This document shows, piece by piece, positions 11,889 through 23,511 of a DNA stretch of 64,000 bases (its first letter is position 1; the number at the start of each line of letters is the position of its first letter). Location of the stretch: contig QUOL01000010.1 of assembly GCA_009761415.1 (NCBI GenBank), forward strand, positions 186,001 through 250,000. The letters run 5' to 3'. The stretch comes from Sarcomyxa edulis. Its lineage: Eukaryota; Basidiomycota; Agaricomycetes; Agaricales; Mycenaceae. A program made the position numbers and the translations under genes. The notes beneath the pieces were generated by a model. It searched no databases. It was not told the DNA's origin and saw only the letters and a list, made by a program, of their open reading frames with translations.

Positions 11889-12940
11889 ATGACCAAGGCC
11901 ATCTCTTCGTCTTCAGGAATGATCCCACTCGACTCTCAAGTAGGAGGTCATTCAGGCGTCCTCACGACAGAAGACGGTTCCCTGCTCATCAAACCAGCTC
12001 TCCCATTGGAGCTAGAATTCTATCGTAGCCTGCAGAACGATCCTGCTTTAGCTCACCTTCTACCCTTCACTCCAAGCTTCCACGGTATACGCACCTTGGA
12101 ATCCGACGAAGGCCATAAAACAGATGAGTACCACGACTCTCTGAATCAACCAGCAATTCTTATCCAGGATCGTCCTTTCACAGTCACTCATATTAGAGAA
12201 CCTCGCGCATCCATTTTCGAAACCCAACATATTAGACTGCAAACTAGGAACAGTGCTCTATGACGAAGCAGCATCACCAGAGAAAGTAGTGGCCATGAAG
12301 AAGACGGCGAGAGAAACGACGTCCTTGGAAACCGGGATACGGCTCACTGGATTCCAGGTATTGGCGGGCCTTTCTTTCCAGAGTATGCGATCTAGGGTTC
12401 TTAAGAGATGGATCATTACAGGTATACGATAACCTCACAGGACAACCTGTGAACACACCCAAGTCGTACGGGAAATCAATCAAAGCATCTGACCTTCCAG
12501 ACGGTATCGCGAAATTCTTTCCAGTACACCGTGACGTATCGACATCCAACACCAACGCTAACGCGTCTCCATCCCACAAACCCTCGACGAACGGTCTCCC
12601 TCCCAAAACCCTCCTCCCCATCTTACGCGCCATTCGTCAAAACGTCGCTCAAATCCGAGATGCGCTCTCGAACCTCCACATGCGCATGGTCGGTGGGAGT
12701 TTATTGATCATCTACGAAGCTGACTGGATACGCGCCGAAGAAGGCGTGCAAGCGCTGACCGGGGCCTCTGAGAAAATGGCTTTGTCGAAGTCAAGATCAC
12801 CCTTCGTGGTCAAGTTGATCGATTTCGCACATACCAGGATATTGCCAGGTCAGGGACCAGATGAGGGCGTGCTGCTTGGACTCGATACATCTCTTGGGTT
12901 ATTAGAAGGAAGGATCGAGGAAATTCGGAATCTCCAATGA
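11889..12940 (+). CDS. Inositol polyphosphate kinase (IPK family), copy 1
   Basis: Predicted ATP-dependent inositol polyphosphate kinase of the IPMK/Arg82 size class, making IP4/IP5 in the nucleus or cytosol. Three exons, 11889-12127, 12168-12357 and 12422-12940, join in phase to 315 aa; the first intron is only 40 bp. The substrate and catalytic signature PxxxDxKxG is intact as PNILDCKLG. The C-terminal S-L-L and I-D-F motifs appear as VGGSLLIIYEAD and VKLIDFAHT. The N-terminal block QVGGHSGVLTTEDGSLLIKP is typical. It is about 45-50% similar by eye to the second copy at 31-32 kb on the other strand. The start at 11,889 is the first ATG in frame; a second ATG lies ten codons later. Substrate specificity cannot be read from the sequence. 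Confidence 0.9.
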
Positions 12941-13127
12941 ACTTTAGAGGACATTGCTGTCACGAGCGGGATTACCATTATTTCATAAGTATGAAAAGAC
13001 GCATCGTGTTATAAGTCAGTACGAAGGGGCTATCTGCGCTGGACTGTCCAGATGAGTGTTTCCTGAGACTAGAATAGATAGATGTGGTATATATAAGTCG
13101 TAACTTCGAAAGTGTCAAGGCCATGGA

Positions 13128-13820
13128 CTACAGTGACATCGTCATTTTTCTCTGAACGAGTAATATTGAGAGAAGTATATGATCCAGGCATTCATGGCCA
13201 TCCGGAAAAACTGTCAGCTGGGCTGCGGGAAGTGGTGGAGAGGCATCTAAAGGAGGTGGGACAAAAGAGGCGACTTGGTTTCCAGATCTTGCGGGGCAGT
13301 AGCACTGTATAAAATGGTTAGATTTCTGTTCAGTAAAAGTAGCAATGGTGAATACTTGCAATACATAAAGGAGACCCGTCGTCAAGCGTCGTTCTACAGT
13401 CCCAGCGAAGAGTCGTATCTCCGTATCTCCATTTCCAGTGAGCCTATGAACCTCGATGAGAACCAGAGCAAATCCTATCTGATGATAACAGGGGGATACG
13501 GACTGGAGGCCCTGTTCCATGAGCGTGACTAATGTTAAACAGAACATTGGAAAGTCGCGCCGAACTATCTCCCATCGTGATGATAGCGCGTTTTTCATGC
13601 AGTGAGATCCTTTCGAACCGATCAGCGTAAGGGGCACAAACTAACAAATACGACTATGTGCTCACTCGAATTCCCCAACCAACATCCCCTGGTCATCCCC
13701 TCCTCTACGCACCGTTGTGACATAGGACATAGGTACGAACGGGTATAGATCGAGTCTTACAGATATATGATACAACGGACTTCGATCGCCTGGAATATCG
13801 TTCGGAGGGACCAAGAGCAT
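13128..13820 (-). CDS. DUF6593-type protein of unknown function
   Basis: A four-exon minus-strand model (13820-13666, 13609-13504, 13443-13356, 13273-13128) joins in phase to 164 aa. The fold landmarks I associate with the agaricomycete DUF6593 family are present in order. These are an N-terminal strand pair PLYHISV...SYVTTVRRGG, then GEFE, a W-K-W...T-L-R-W-D-C block in the middle, S-P-L-C, and a C-terminal AQLTVFPDGHE...DHILLSILLVQRK. These proteins are abundant in mushroom genomes and uncharacterised. The last intron uses the less obvious acceptor ACCAAG, chosen because it restores the family frame. A single 169-codon open frame covers part of this locus in another frame and would be a misleading annotation. 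Confidence 0.65.
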
Positions 13821-14479
13821 GGAATTAGATGTCCAATTTGTGAATGAATATGTGAGGGGGCGAGGGGGTCGTCCAATGAGGACTCTGTCGTAGATTCCCC
13901 CCGAGTGGACGCGTACAAGGAGAACAGGGTTCGAAGACGATTGATATTTTCAATTTTAGGAGATGTAGTTTCGTTCGACGTTCAACCGTTGTACGTGAAG
14001 CATTACGATGATAGATGTGATGGGCTCACCGAGGGGTTGATGTTCGTACTACGGTCTCATAACTTTAATGGAGAAATGATATGCATGTCAGCTTGCGTCG
14101 TTCTGTAAGTGATTCTAGTAGCACTGGTAGTGGGATGCGTACTCGGGCAGGAGTTCACTAGCTGGAGACGATGGGCGCTCATTGGAATTACTTCCGGAAG
14201 CTGCATCTGGAAGAAAATGCATTAGCGGAAGACACCCACAGACACCCACAAGATGGTAGGAACAGTTGACTTGCCAATTATCATTTCGACGTTTCGCCGG
14301 AAGAGTCGACTGTAATGCATGTGATAGAAGTCACACGTAGGTCACAAAGGATCGCTCTATTTAAACCCCGCGGCCATCTTCGACTTGAACTTTGCATAAA
14401 AACATACCGGTATACCTAGCTATCTCTCTTATATCTCACTGGCCTTGCTGGAAGACTGTTTTCTCTTTCCTTCCATATC
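13821..14479. other. Intergenic region, nothing recognised
   Basis: About 660 bp between the divergent DUF6593-type gene and NTH1. One 67-codon plus frame (13,905-14,108) has no recognisable features. A TATA-like word (CTATTTAAA) near 14,357 lies about 120 bp before the NTH1 start codon and could be its core promoter. A short direct repeat of the word CAGACACCCA occurs near 14,235. Confidence 0.45.
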
Positions 14480-15856
14480 ATGTCTAGTCTCAAACGCACC
14501 GCTTCATCTCGGTCAACGAGACTCACTGGGCGTGTCAGCGTTCACGACTCTGCTGTCACCCTATTCCAATTACAAGACGGAGATGTAGAAGATACATCTT
14601 CATCAGACTCTCCTAGACGATCTAAACGCGTCAAGACGGAAGTCAAAACCGAAACTGTACCTCAGATCTTGGACTCAGATTCTGGCTCTCCGAAGAAACG
14701 AGGCACGAAGGCAAAATCGCCTCGTAAAGTAAAGCCTATCCAGCAGACTTTACCTACACCCCATCCCGCCCCTAAAAGGTGGAGGGAGGCTTACGATGCA
14801 ATAAAAGAGATGCGTTCTCAGATCGTTGCACCAGTTGACACTATGGGATGCGACCAGGCTCAATCAATGGAAACGGACGTAAAGGTGACCTGCTTTCCTG
14901 CTTCAGTGTATTCGTTTGCCAACCTTCATACAGAGCAAACGATTCATAACGTTGATATCACTCATGCTATCCTCTCAAACTAAAGACGAGGTGACCGACG
15001 CGGCTGTAGCGAACCTCCGCCGTGCACTGGGAGGGACTGTCACTATCGACGGTATCATCAACGCCGATGAAAGCACCATCTCAGATGCCATTGCAAAGGT
15101 CGGATTCTGGAGGCGCAAAACTCAGTCAGTTCCTTTGAATTTCGATTCTGCTTTCTCTTTTTCTTTACTATAAGAAAGCAGATACATCAAACAGACGGCT
15201 CAACGACTGCGTGACGACTTCGATTCCGACGTCCCAAAGACTGTCGATGAACTATGCTCTCTTCCTGGTGTAGGTCCAAAGATGGCTTTCTTGACTTTAC
15301 AAGTGGCTTGGAATCTGTGAGTCATGATCACTACTTGCGGCGGCGAATTGCCAACACGTACTACTCATACAGGAATCTGGGCATCGGCGTAGATGTACAT
15401 GTACATCGAATAACCAATAGGCTTGGATGGCACAAACCACCCACCAAGAACCCTGAAGGAACACGGTACGTATTGCAAACTCGCCAATTCTTGGCTCGAG
15501 ATCTTATCCGACCTATAGATTGAATCTTCAATCATGGCTACCAAAGGAACTACACCACGATATCAACCACTTACTCGTTGGTTTCGGCCAGGTTCGTTTA
15601 TCTCGCATACATAGACCGCACGCGGCTAACTCCCTAGTTCCAGACGATATGTCTGCCTGTTGGTCCTAGGTGTGACCTTTGTACACTGAGCTCAGGACTT
15701 TGTCCCAGTGCCCAGAAGAACGTCAAATCTGAAGGCCGAAAGACTCTTACCATGAAACGAGAAGCTTCTTACTCGGGTCCACAGGTCCTAATCACTCTCG
15801 ATGTGGAAGAGGAAAAGACTACGACGATAACGAAAGTCGAAGAAGATACATCGTAA
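14480..15856 (+). CDS. NTH1: Endonuclease III-type DNA glycosylase/AP lyase
   Basis: Base-excision repair enzyme removing oxidised pyrimidines and cleaving the abasic site; acts in the nucleus and mitochondria. Six exons (14480-14884, 14934-15124, 15182-15316, 15373-15465, 15519-15591, 15644-15856) join in phase to 369 aa. A basic, Ser-rich N-terminus of about 100 aa contains K-R-K-like nuclear signals. The core has [10 protein letters not shown], the helix-hairpin-helix LPGVGPKMA with the catalytic Lys, and [15 protein letters not shown] with the catalytic Asp. A [4Fe-4S] cluster loop follows, [18 protein letters not shown]. The last Cys spacing is six residues rather than the five usual in the bacterial and human enzymes. 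A C-terminal tail of about 45 aa is charged and not conserved. It faces THI20 tail to tail, with stops 96 bp apart. Confidence 0.93.
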
Positions 15857-15952
15857 CACATTATATGAGTTGTCCCCTATATCCTATGCTATTATTCTAT
15901 GTATATATACTGCTACATAATTTACTTGAACTGCTATTGCTTTCGTTTCCTT

Positions 15953-18076
15953 CTACGCATTCGGATTCATCGCCATGTCCCAGAATCCTTTTTCGAGCAA
16001 GGTGCATTTCTCCCAGACCTTACGCCATTCTTCGAAGCGAGCAGGAGAAGGAGGATCAGCTAGAGCTCGACCCTCGATCGTTTCTGGAGGGAAAGGAAAA
16101 GAGCAAGAGCCTGTCAGACTAAGAGTCGATACAAGATACGAAAGACATACCGAGTCCAAGCTTTACGGCGGCTTGATAGTCAGGACCTGCATAATCCTCG
16201 ATCCATTTTAGATACGGGTTGCCGTCCAATTTAACCCACGCATCAGGTATGCTCGCTTGTTTCTTGAGCCACAATCCGACCTCCCCATATCCGAGTAAGC
16301 ATGCTAGGAGTGCCATTATCAGGCTCGTGGCGTCGCCTATAAGAATTGTTGTGAGGTAAAGTAAGGTCTGCGATATGATGAAAGGTACCTTGTAGGCCCA
16401 CGTCAATGAGGTAACACCCGTAAGCGGTGGTCGCTGTGGATTCGGGGGTATTCTCCAATTCTTCCTCGGTAATACCAAATTGCGCACAAAAGAATTTATG
16501 CGTGCCAATTTCCCGGACGACATACAGTATGGTATCGGCTGCTGATTTAATGGAGGCGAAAGAGTTTGACTTTGCAGCTAGCAGCCTGTTGTGAGAAAGG
16601 TGCGTGAGTACGGGTAGATAAAGTGAGGAATAAAACTTTGGTACCCGTATGCACGAGCGTAATACTTGAGATAATGATAATCCTGTCTGAGATGATAGCG
16701 TTGGTGGGTGAAAGTACACCAGAAGGGAACGGCACGTACTTCAGGAAATGTATAAACGACTCTCTTTGGAGCGTGCCTTTACCAAGGAGTTTGACGAAAT
16801 CATGTTCGACATATTGTTTCCATGTCTTCGCCGTACCTTGGATCAACAATCCAGTGAATGGATGGGGATTTGAAGGTGTTGGTCTATGATCACGTTATGT
16901 GAGATCTCCCTCAATCGAAGACGTGCAGACATACTGGGGAATCTGTCGTTGAGTGATGGAATGGAGGTGGTTCAAAGGACCGTGGCCACTTCCAATAGCA
17001 TGCGCTGTTTCGATTCCATGCTGGGTGTACGCAGTAGCGACACTTGTCGCCGTGACCACTGCAGAGGAATGTAAGTCCAGATCCACAGGAGGATGGGACA
17101 ACTAACGATCTGAACCACGGCCAAGTTCGCAGGCGAGCGCAGCGCTCAACGTGCATCCCGTTCCATGAGTGCTGGTCGACTCGATACGGCGTCCGACAAA
17201 TAATGTCACATTTCCATTACCCTGGTCAAGGACGTCGACCACGAGCTGTGCGTCTGTGTCCTTCGCGGCAAGTTGAAGGATCTCCATATTGTCGCCGAGG
17301 GTCCCGTCTCTTGAAATATGAATGTCGGGATGAAGCCGAGCAATGCGTTCAATGTCTCCTGCAGTGGCGATGATATGCCCGCCCTTCACGAGAACGGCTT
17401 TTGGTCCAAGCTGTAGTAAATTACTAGCAGCTGCGATCATGTCTTCGAGGGTCTCGATCTTCGTTGACGGAGTCTGGAAAGATAGGAGTAATTCTGCCTC
17501 AGATTTGTTTGGGGTTATCAAATCCGCCATAGTGAACAACTCCTTGATCATGACCTCGACAGCATTTAAGTGTAGAAGGGTGTGCCCAGACGTAGAGACA
17601 CAGACAGGGTCGCAGACAAGAGGTGGTCGGGTAGCATTGCCTGCGTAGTGCGTTCTGAGAGTTGTCGCTACGATTCGGGTGATATTCTCGTCGAAAAGCA
17701 TGCCTGTCTTTATTGCATCGATATGGACATCTTCGAGGACAGCTCGTATCTGTTTTTAAGCATCCATTTTATTCGCTGTAAGACACCGAAAATCGGAAGC
17801 GACTGCGAGACAAGCCTGTTGTTCAACGAATTCCGGGGGCGGAGCGTGTATTGCTTGTACACCTAGAGTGTTTTGTGCGGTCAAAGCAGTGATAACACTT
17901 GCTCCATAACAGCCCATGGCCGCGAAGGACTTGAGGTCGGCCTAGGAGAATGTTTTCAAATGAAGACTAATTTAAACGCATATTCTGGTATCACTCACCT
18001 GAATACCAGCTCCTCCACTAGAATCAGAGCCGGCAATGGTGAGGATCGCGAGGTTAGTAGGTGAGGCGGCAGACAT
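15953..18076 (-). CDS. THI20: HMP/HMP-phosphate kinase with TENA domain
   Basis: Bifunctional thiamine-pathway enzyme. The N-terminal ribokinase-fold domain phosphorylates hydroxymethylpyrimidine and its phosphate; the C-terminal TENA/thiaminase-II domain salvages pyrimidine. Nine exons join in phase to 556 aa, close to yeast Thi20: 18076-17999, 17941-17816, 17749-17107, 17058-16935, 16883-16740, 16686-16645, 16585-16389, 16336-16151, 16083-15953. Motifs are LTIAGSDSSGGAGIQADLK, the anion-hole loop STHGTGCTLSAALA, AIGSGHGPLNHLHS, and in TENA YLKYYARAY, ACLLGYGEVG and WIEDYAGPDY. Intron 2 appears to use a GC donor (17,815) with AG acceptor: no GT donor preserves the conserved EFVEQQ-IRAVL junction. 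An inverted TATA-like element near 18,160 lies about 80 bp upstream of the start codon. Confidence 0.93.
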
Positions 18077-18370
18077 GATATTGTCTTGAAGAGTCAAGGT
18101 CGATGAAAATTATAACTTGTAGATCTCACTTTATCCTGGGCGCCTCGAGCTCTCTATAAATATAAGAGTTTTGGTTATCAAATTGGAAGGAACGGATAAA
18201 AATCACCTCAAAGTTGCTCCTTATGATGGAAGCGCGGAGATCCGTCTCGAGGTGCCGAATGGTCGGAGCGTCGGAATTGCGTCGGAGCCTGAACAGACCA
18301 GTCCTCCGCTCGAATCTCCAGACTTTCACATACCTCCCAGTGGGATTCTACCACCTGTTACTGTTTCTAC
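18077..18370. promoter_or_regulatory. Divergent promoter, THI20/CDC73
   Basis: This 294-bp interval separates the start codons of THI20 (minus) and CDC73 (plus) and must contain both core promoters. An AT-rich word CTATAAATATAAG at about 18,153-18,165 reads as a TATA-like element on either strand. It is better placed for THI20, about 80 bp upstream, than for CDC73, about 210 bp upstream. I see no recognisable thiamine-response element or TPP riboswitch. Confidence 0.35.
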
Positions 18371-19989
18371 ATGGCGACGACTACAGATCCTCTGCTCATA
18401 TTGCGACAGGCTATCAAGGCCAAAATTCCAGTTACATACGCTGCTGGAGAAGAGCCATCATCCTCGTTGGTAACTGCGACTCACTTGGTGATTTCTCCTG
18501 GTCATTCTATATTAAAATCTACCCCGACGCGTTATCGCAAACCTGGTGTATCGACATCAGCAGAACCAGCGTCAAATCCCCAGGATTTCTTTTCCGTGGA
18601 AGCCGTATTTCTAGCATGGCTTCTCAAAGACGCAGCAGGCGCCGAGTATATGAAACAGGCTCGAGAGAACGGATTGGCTGTGGGTTTTGTTAGTGTTACG
18701 GAGAGGAAGAATGTTGTAGACTGGTTGGAAGGGCGAATAGCCGACCATGAACGAATTGTACCACTTGTTGGTGAGTTGCGTTGTATCTCGGGCGTGGGCG
18801 ATTGTCTTGACCTTGGCTGCAGCAGCAGAATCTACTTCACCACCAGGCTCTCCACCACGGTCTGGTAATAAGCCAGCAGCATCACTCGCAGCTCCACTAC
18901 GGTCGGCTGTCGCTGAACCGACTGCATCTCCTTTAAAACGGCGTTATGTCGCTGACTCTCAGGACGTCGAGGTAGTCAAGAAGATCAAACAAAACGAGAT
19001 CGAGCTCAGAGATCGGAATACAGTCTTACGCGGAATCAAGTCAAACGTGAGCTCATATCATGCATGGCTTCTCCCAGTCCATTCACCCAACCCATGACAA
19101 TAGAACTTTTCTGCCATACGTACCGTCTACACTGAAAAACTGAAGAAGCTCAAGGAAGCTAGCAAGCCTGGTGCAATAGTATCTTTACAACCAAGTGCAG
19201 ATGCTAAAGCTCAAGCACGAAAAGCTCGTAAGTATCATCTCCATTTTTGTTCAGCGTCTCTCAATCTTGTTGATTCGTAGGCAATATGTATCCAATCATC
19301 ATGATATCCTCATCACCCACCGCATTGATAACTATGCACAACGTAAAACGTTTCCTCCAAGAATCTGTGTATGTTCGTCTCCTTCTTTCTTGTATTTGAC
19401 TAACCTGTTGCATCAGCTTCGAACCAACACTTGTTGCCCGCTCCCGAGCTGCAGAGGAAGGTAATACGCGCCCAGAAGATCTAATACCCATCTATCGTAA
19501 ACGGACCCACATCGATTCGAGCGGCAAAGAAACGGAGACACAAGCTCGATACTTTGTCGTGGACAGTGTGGAGGCTCTCGCCAAATTTGGTGCCGACGCC
19601 TGGGACCGAGTGGTCTGTGTAATGACGACGGGCCAGGCCTGGCAATTTAGGCCGTACAAGTGGAACGAACCTAGACAGCTGTTTCATCACGGTAAGCATG
19701 CCTTCCTTTCACTTTCCTCGTCGTTCTTTATAGAGTATGGCTTTCAGTCAAGGGCATCTATGTTTCGTGGGCCAATGATCCACCAAATACTAAAATCAAA
19801 GATTGGAATGTGACGGAATTGAAGGTTTGCTACATATGTTTTTCAAATATTCGTGATCATCATTCACCCATGTACGCTCTCCAGATTGACCCTAACCGAC
19901 GGCATGTAGACAAATCCGTAGTCGCACATTTCTGGAAGACCTTGGATACATGGACAATGGCCAACAAGCCTTGGTTGATGAAGGCGTAA
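18371..19989 (+). CDS. CDC73: Paf1 complex subunit Cdc73 (parafibromin homologue)
   Basis: Nuclear subunit of the RNA polymerase II-associated Paf1 complex, which couples elongation to histone modification. Seven exons (18371-18770, 18823-19046, 19104-19227, 19281-19368, 19417-19691, 19748-19824, 19885-19989) join in phase to 430 aa. The N-terminal half starts PLLILRQAIKAK, typical of the family. The middle is Ser/Pro- and charge-rich and includes LKRRYVADSQDVEVVKKIK. The Ras-like C-terminal domain is clear: PIIMISSSPTALITMHNVK, then FVVDSVEALAKFG, GQAWQFRPYKW, VKGIYVSWAND and the final HVDKSVVAHFWKTLDTW. Length is close to yeast Cdc73 (393 aa). No abnormal feature is seen. Confidence 0.93.
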
Positions 19990-20160
19990 GGGGCCGTCGT
20001 CCTTCTACTGACTCGCGGCGTTTATTGTTTCTTGTGCGTGTATCTGCTGTATGTACTATTGTTGAATCGATTGCTTTCATATCTCGCGCGCTCGTCGCCT
20101 GTTCTTTGAATACAAACGTAAGTGTCCTTCATCGCCGTGCTCCCCTATCTGATCGCCATA

Positions 20161-20255
20161 GTGGTCTATCATAGCCATCGTGGGCCATCACAGCCATTGT
20201 GGGCCATCATAGCCATCGTGAGCCATCATAGCCATCGTGGACCACCATAGCCACC
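20161..20255 (+). repeat. 19-bp minisatellite, five tandem copies
   Basis: Five consecutive 19-bp units of the consensus GTGGGCCATCATAGCCATC fill 20,161-20,255 with one to four substitutions per unit and no indels. The array lies in the 517-bp gap between CDC73 and the ABC transporter. Each unit contains GGCCATC and AGCCATC words, so it could pair weakly with itself, but no strong hairpin is obvious. The rest of the gap (19,990-20,506) holds no gene I can support. Confidence 0.9.
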
Positions 20256-20506
20256 CACCGGTGCACCTCGGCTAAATCTAATCCAGGGATCGCCGCAGAA
20301 ATGTCGCACTTCTCACAATTTCATTGGTCATCGGTTCCTTCCAGGTACCATCTACGTCCGTGCACGGGCGCTCGTTAATTTTTTGGGCGCGTTCATGCAT
20401 CGCGGCCTGGAAAATAACATTCTATCCCGATTTTGACTCATACTTTACCGTTTGTTTAAAGAGGGCATGTGAGGCTCTGCTACCACACCTACTCTCATCT
20501 TTCAGC

Positions 20507-23280
20507 ATGGCTCACATAGATCACGATGGCAAGGACCAGGAGAAAGAGACTCCAGCGCTACCAATACGCGTCACTGATATCGGAGTATGGCGTGTTCTGA
20601 CATTAGATCAGTCTTTCTTCGACTTTAGAGAGGACTGGAAATCTCTTAAATCCACCCTTCCTCTAATCCGTCGACTTTACGTCGATATCTTCAAACTAGG
20701 ACCATTTCTCTTTGCTTTTACCATCCTCGCGAGGATCTGGGGCAGCATCGAGCCCGTGTTGTTGTTACAGTTGTCTAGCCGTCTTTTATCTATCGTCGGT
20801 AACCTCTCATCTTGAAATGTTCCCGTTCTCATCGATCTTGGATGTACTATAGATTGAAGTCGGCTTAATCGATGGCCATCCCGATGCTAGCGCTATCATC
20901 AATGCCGTTGTGGCTCGTCTCATATGTGTAGCAGTTGCGGCAGTCATCCAGTGGTGGAGGTTAGTGCTTTTTGCTTCTGCGGGTGCTATGTATATCGATT
21001 GACATTGCTGGATTGTAGAGATAGAATGCAACCAGTGTTCAAAACGCGCGTCTTTCTGCATTTCGACGAGTATCTACTACAAGGCGCGTATTTGTTGCAG
21101 TGTAAAATGACTATATACCCATACAATCTATCTAGCCAAATTACGAACCGACCTACCTACGTCGCAAGGTCTGTTGAAGTTCTCTTGTTTTCGTGTCATT
21201 TGCTGATATGGTACGAGACAGATAATTCTACTAATTCCTATGTCAATGCGCGGGATGCCTGGGACAGCTTCACAGCTACAATAAGCTTGTTTCAAACGCT
21301 CTTCGGAGCAGCGACACAATTGGCGTTCATCTTCCACTCGGCACAATCAAGGGGCCATGGTTATACTTTTGCTCTCCTTTGCGTGGCTCAACCCCTCCTT
21401 CAAACTATATTTCGCCGAATCCTCTGGACGAAACGTGAGCATATTCGTGTTTGTACTCGCGAACGGTTTATCTCATATACGAACAGCTCATGTTATCTAT
21501 CCCACTAATGCTGATTATATTCGGATGAAATCACTAACGGCACTTGCAAGACCAGACTACAGGCAAGATGTAGTAAGCGGAAACATCATAGGATATATTT
21601 TGAAAGGTACAGTCCGGTCGATAAACTTCCCTAGATGTTCAGATCTAATGCCTTTATGCCTAGCATATGAACAAGCCCGCAAGGCCCTTGGTGACACCTC
21701 GATAGAGTATCCATACGATCAATGGGATGCCCACGATACGCCGTGGTTTCACATGATGGTTGAACTCGCTGGCGATCTTCCAATGGTGACTTTCACTTTG
21801 ATCTGTAGCTGCGCTCACTGTTTAACTCTCATCAGATTTATTACGCTGCCAATGCCATCTTGAATCCAACGAAATTTTCCTTGACATCGATTGCTATACT
21901 CCAGCAATCCTCGGCACTGTTGCGTTCGACTTCCACGAGCATCTTTTGGGAGCTGTCCACGGCTCGCAGGGAACTGAGCAATATGGAAAGAATCTACGAA
22001 TCCAATAATGTGAAAAATAAAGTCGTCGATGGCGACCTTGATTATCCGAACCTTGGTGATGAAAAGCAATTGGGCATGTCGTTTGATATACGGTTCGTTC
22101 TGCTGACTTAGTGACTGATATCTTCCTCAAACATCGAAATCTGACTGTAATCCAGAAAAGTGACGTTTGCTTATCCAGGCACTAAATCCACCGTGAAGGC
22201 TTTAGATGACGTATCCTTCAGCATCAAAGCCGGCCAACTTGTTGTCATTGTCGGTTCGTTCTCAATCTCAATGTCTTTCGACCAGAGTTTACTCACTGAG
22301 ACTACTTAGGCGCCAACGGGAGTGGAAAATCTACTATCGTCAAAATCTTAACAAGACTATACGACGTTGACGAAGGTCAGGTCCTAGTCGACGGTCATAA
22401 TATACAGAAGTATAAAATTGCGCCACTTCGAAATGCGGTCGCTACCCTCACACAAGATCATCAGCTCTACCCCTTGACCATCGGCGAAAATATCGGTCTC
22501 GGTAATCCAGACGGGGGCGTTTCGGACACCGATGCAGTGATTGAGTCGGCTAAACAAGGCGGGTCCTACGATCTCATTTCTAAATTCAAGGAGGGTCTCG
22601 GTACTGTGCTCGATCCTCCCCGTCTATCTCGTGGGACACACATCGGCAATGATAATGCCAAAGCGCTCAAGGCGGAGTTGGAGAAGGTCGAAACAAGAGC
22701 AGATGTCTCTGGTGCGTTCTCTTTCGTAGCTTGTTAAGTAGCAGACGATAATGACTAGAATACATAGGTGGAGAACGGCAGAGAGTCGTGGCGTACGTAT
22801 TCTCTATGACCCTTGCTTCTAACACTCACCCGTAACACCCATAGTTCCCGCACATTCATGCGTTGCAAGTCAGCGCAAATCAGGTTTGTAGCAGTAGACG
22901 AGCCCAGCTCTGCTTTAGATCCCGAAGGTGAAGAAGCGTTGTTCAAGAACCTCAGAGAAGTTCGTGCGGGGAAAACAATGGTCTTTGTGACCCACCGATT
23001 TGGCCATCTGACAAAATACGCCGACTTGATATTGTACGTCTGAAAGCACTTCCCTCAAGTCCTGACAAATTGAGTTTTCTTGCAGGTGCATGAAAGACGG
23101 TCGTGTCGCGGAATCTGGAACACACGAGGAGTTGCTCACTCAAGATGGGGAGTATGCCAAATTATATAATATCCAGGCCAGGGCTTTCACCGTGGAGGTA
23201 CGATAGCCGCTTCCATGTCATGTCATTGATCTCGCTCAATCTTTCTTTTGCAGACTTCAGAGATACAGGAATCGCCATAG
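20507..23280 (+). CDS. Half-size ABC exporter (TMD-NBD)
   Basis: ATP-driven membrane exporter of the ABCB-like half-transporter layout. Fourteen exons join in phase to 684 aa: 20507-20798, 20860-20959, 21019-21083, 21136-21168, 21222-21434, 21487-21606, 21664-21785, 21836-22092, 22156-22253, 22310-22711, 22768-22792, 22845-23033, 23086-23197, 23254-23280. The first 400 or so residues form a poorly conserved membrane domain with hydrophobic stretches such as FLFAFTILARIW. The nucleotide-binding domain is complete: Walker A GANGSGKST, Q-loop TLTQDHQLYP, signature SGGERQR, Walker B FVAVDEPSSALD with catalytic Glu, and H-loop VTHR. I recognise it as a basidiomycete-specific group of unknown substrate. 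The exon 1/2 junction has two possible donors; the intron after exon 3 appears to be GC-AG. There is no mitochondrial presequence. Confidence 0.88.
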
Positions 23281-23511
23281 GAGTCTTTGCTGTTCCTCAG
23301 GACCTCACTTATGTTATGTACGGATAGTACCCTATCCTGTAAGGGCGTCTGTGAATATTAATGGTTGGCACGCACTGACGGCGAGAGCTGGAATTCTACT
23401 CTACTCTCATCTCAACTTCCTATCGACCAACCGAGGTCGCTCAGCGACGCTATCCATTCATCCATCCTATCCAGGGATGTCTAGAGCTCCCCGAACGACC
23501 CACTCGTGTTC

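Noticed and set aside
13128..13637. Single 169-codon minus-strand frame as a gene
   Set aside because: The DUF6593-like motifs lie in different frames joined by introns, so the continuous frame is mostly out of phase with the real product.
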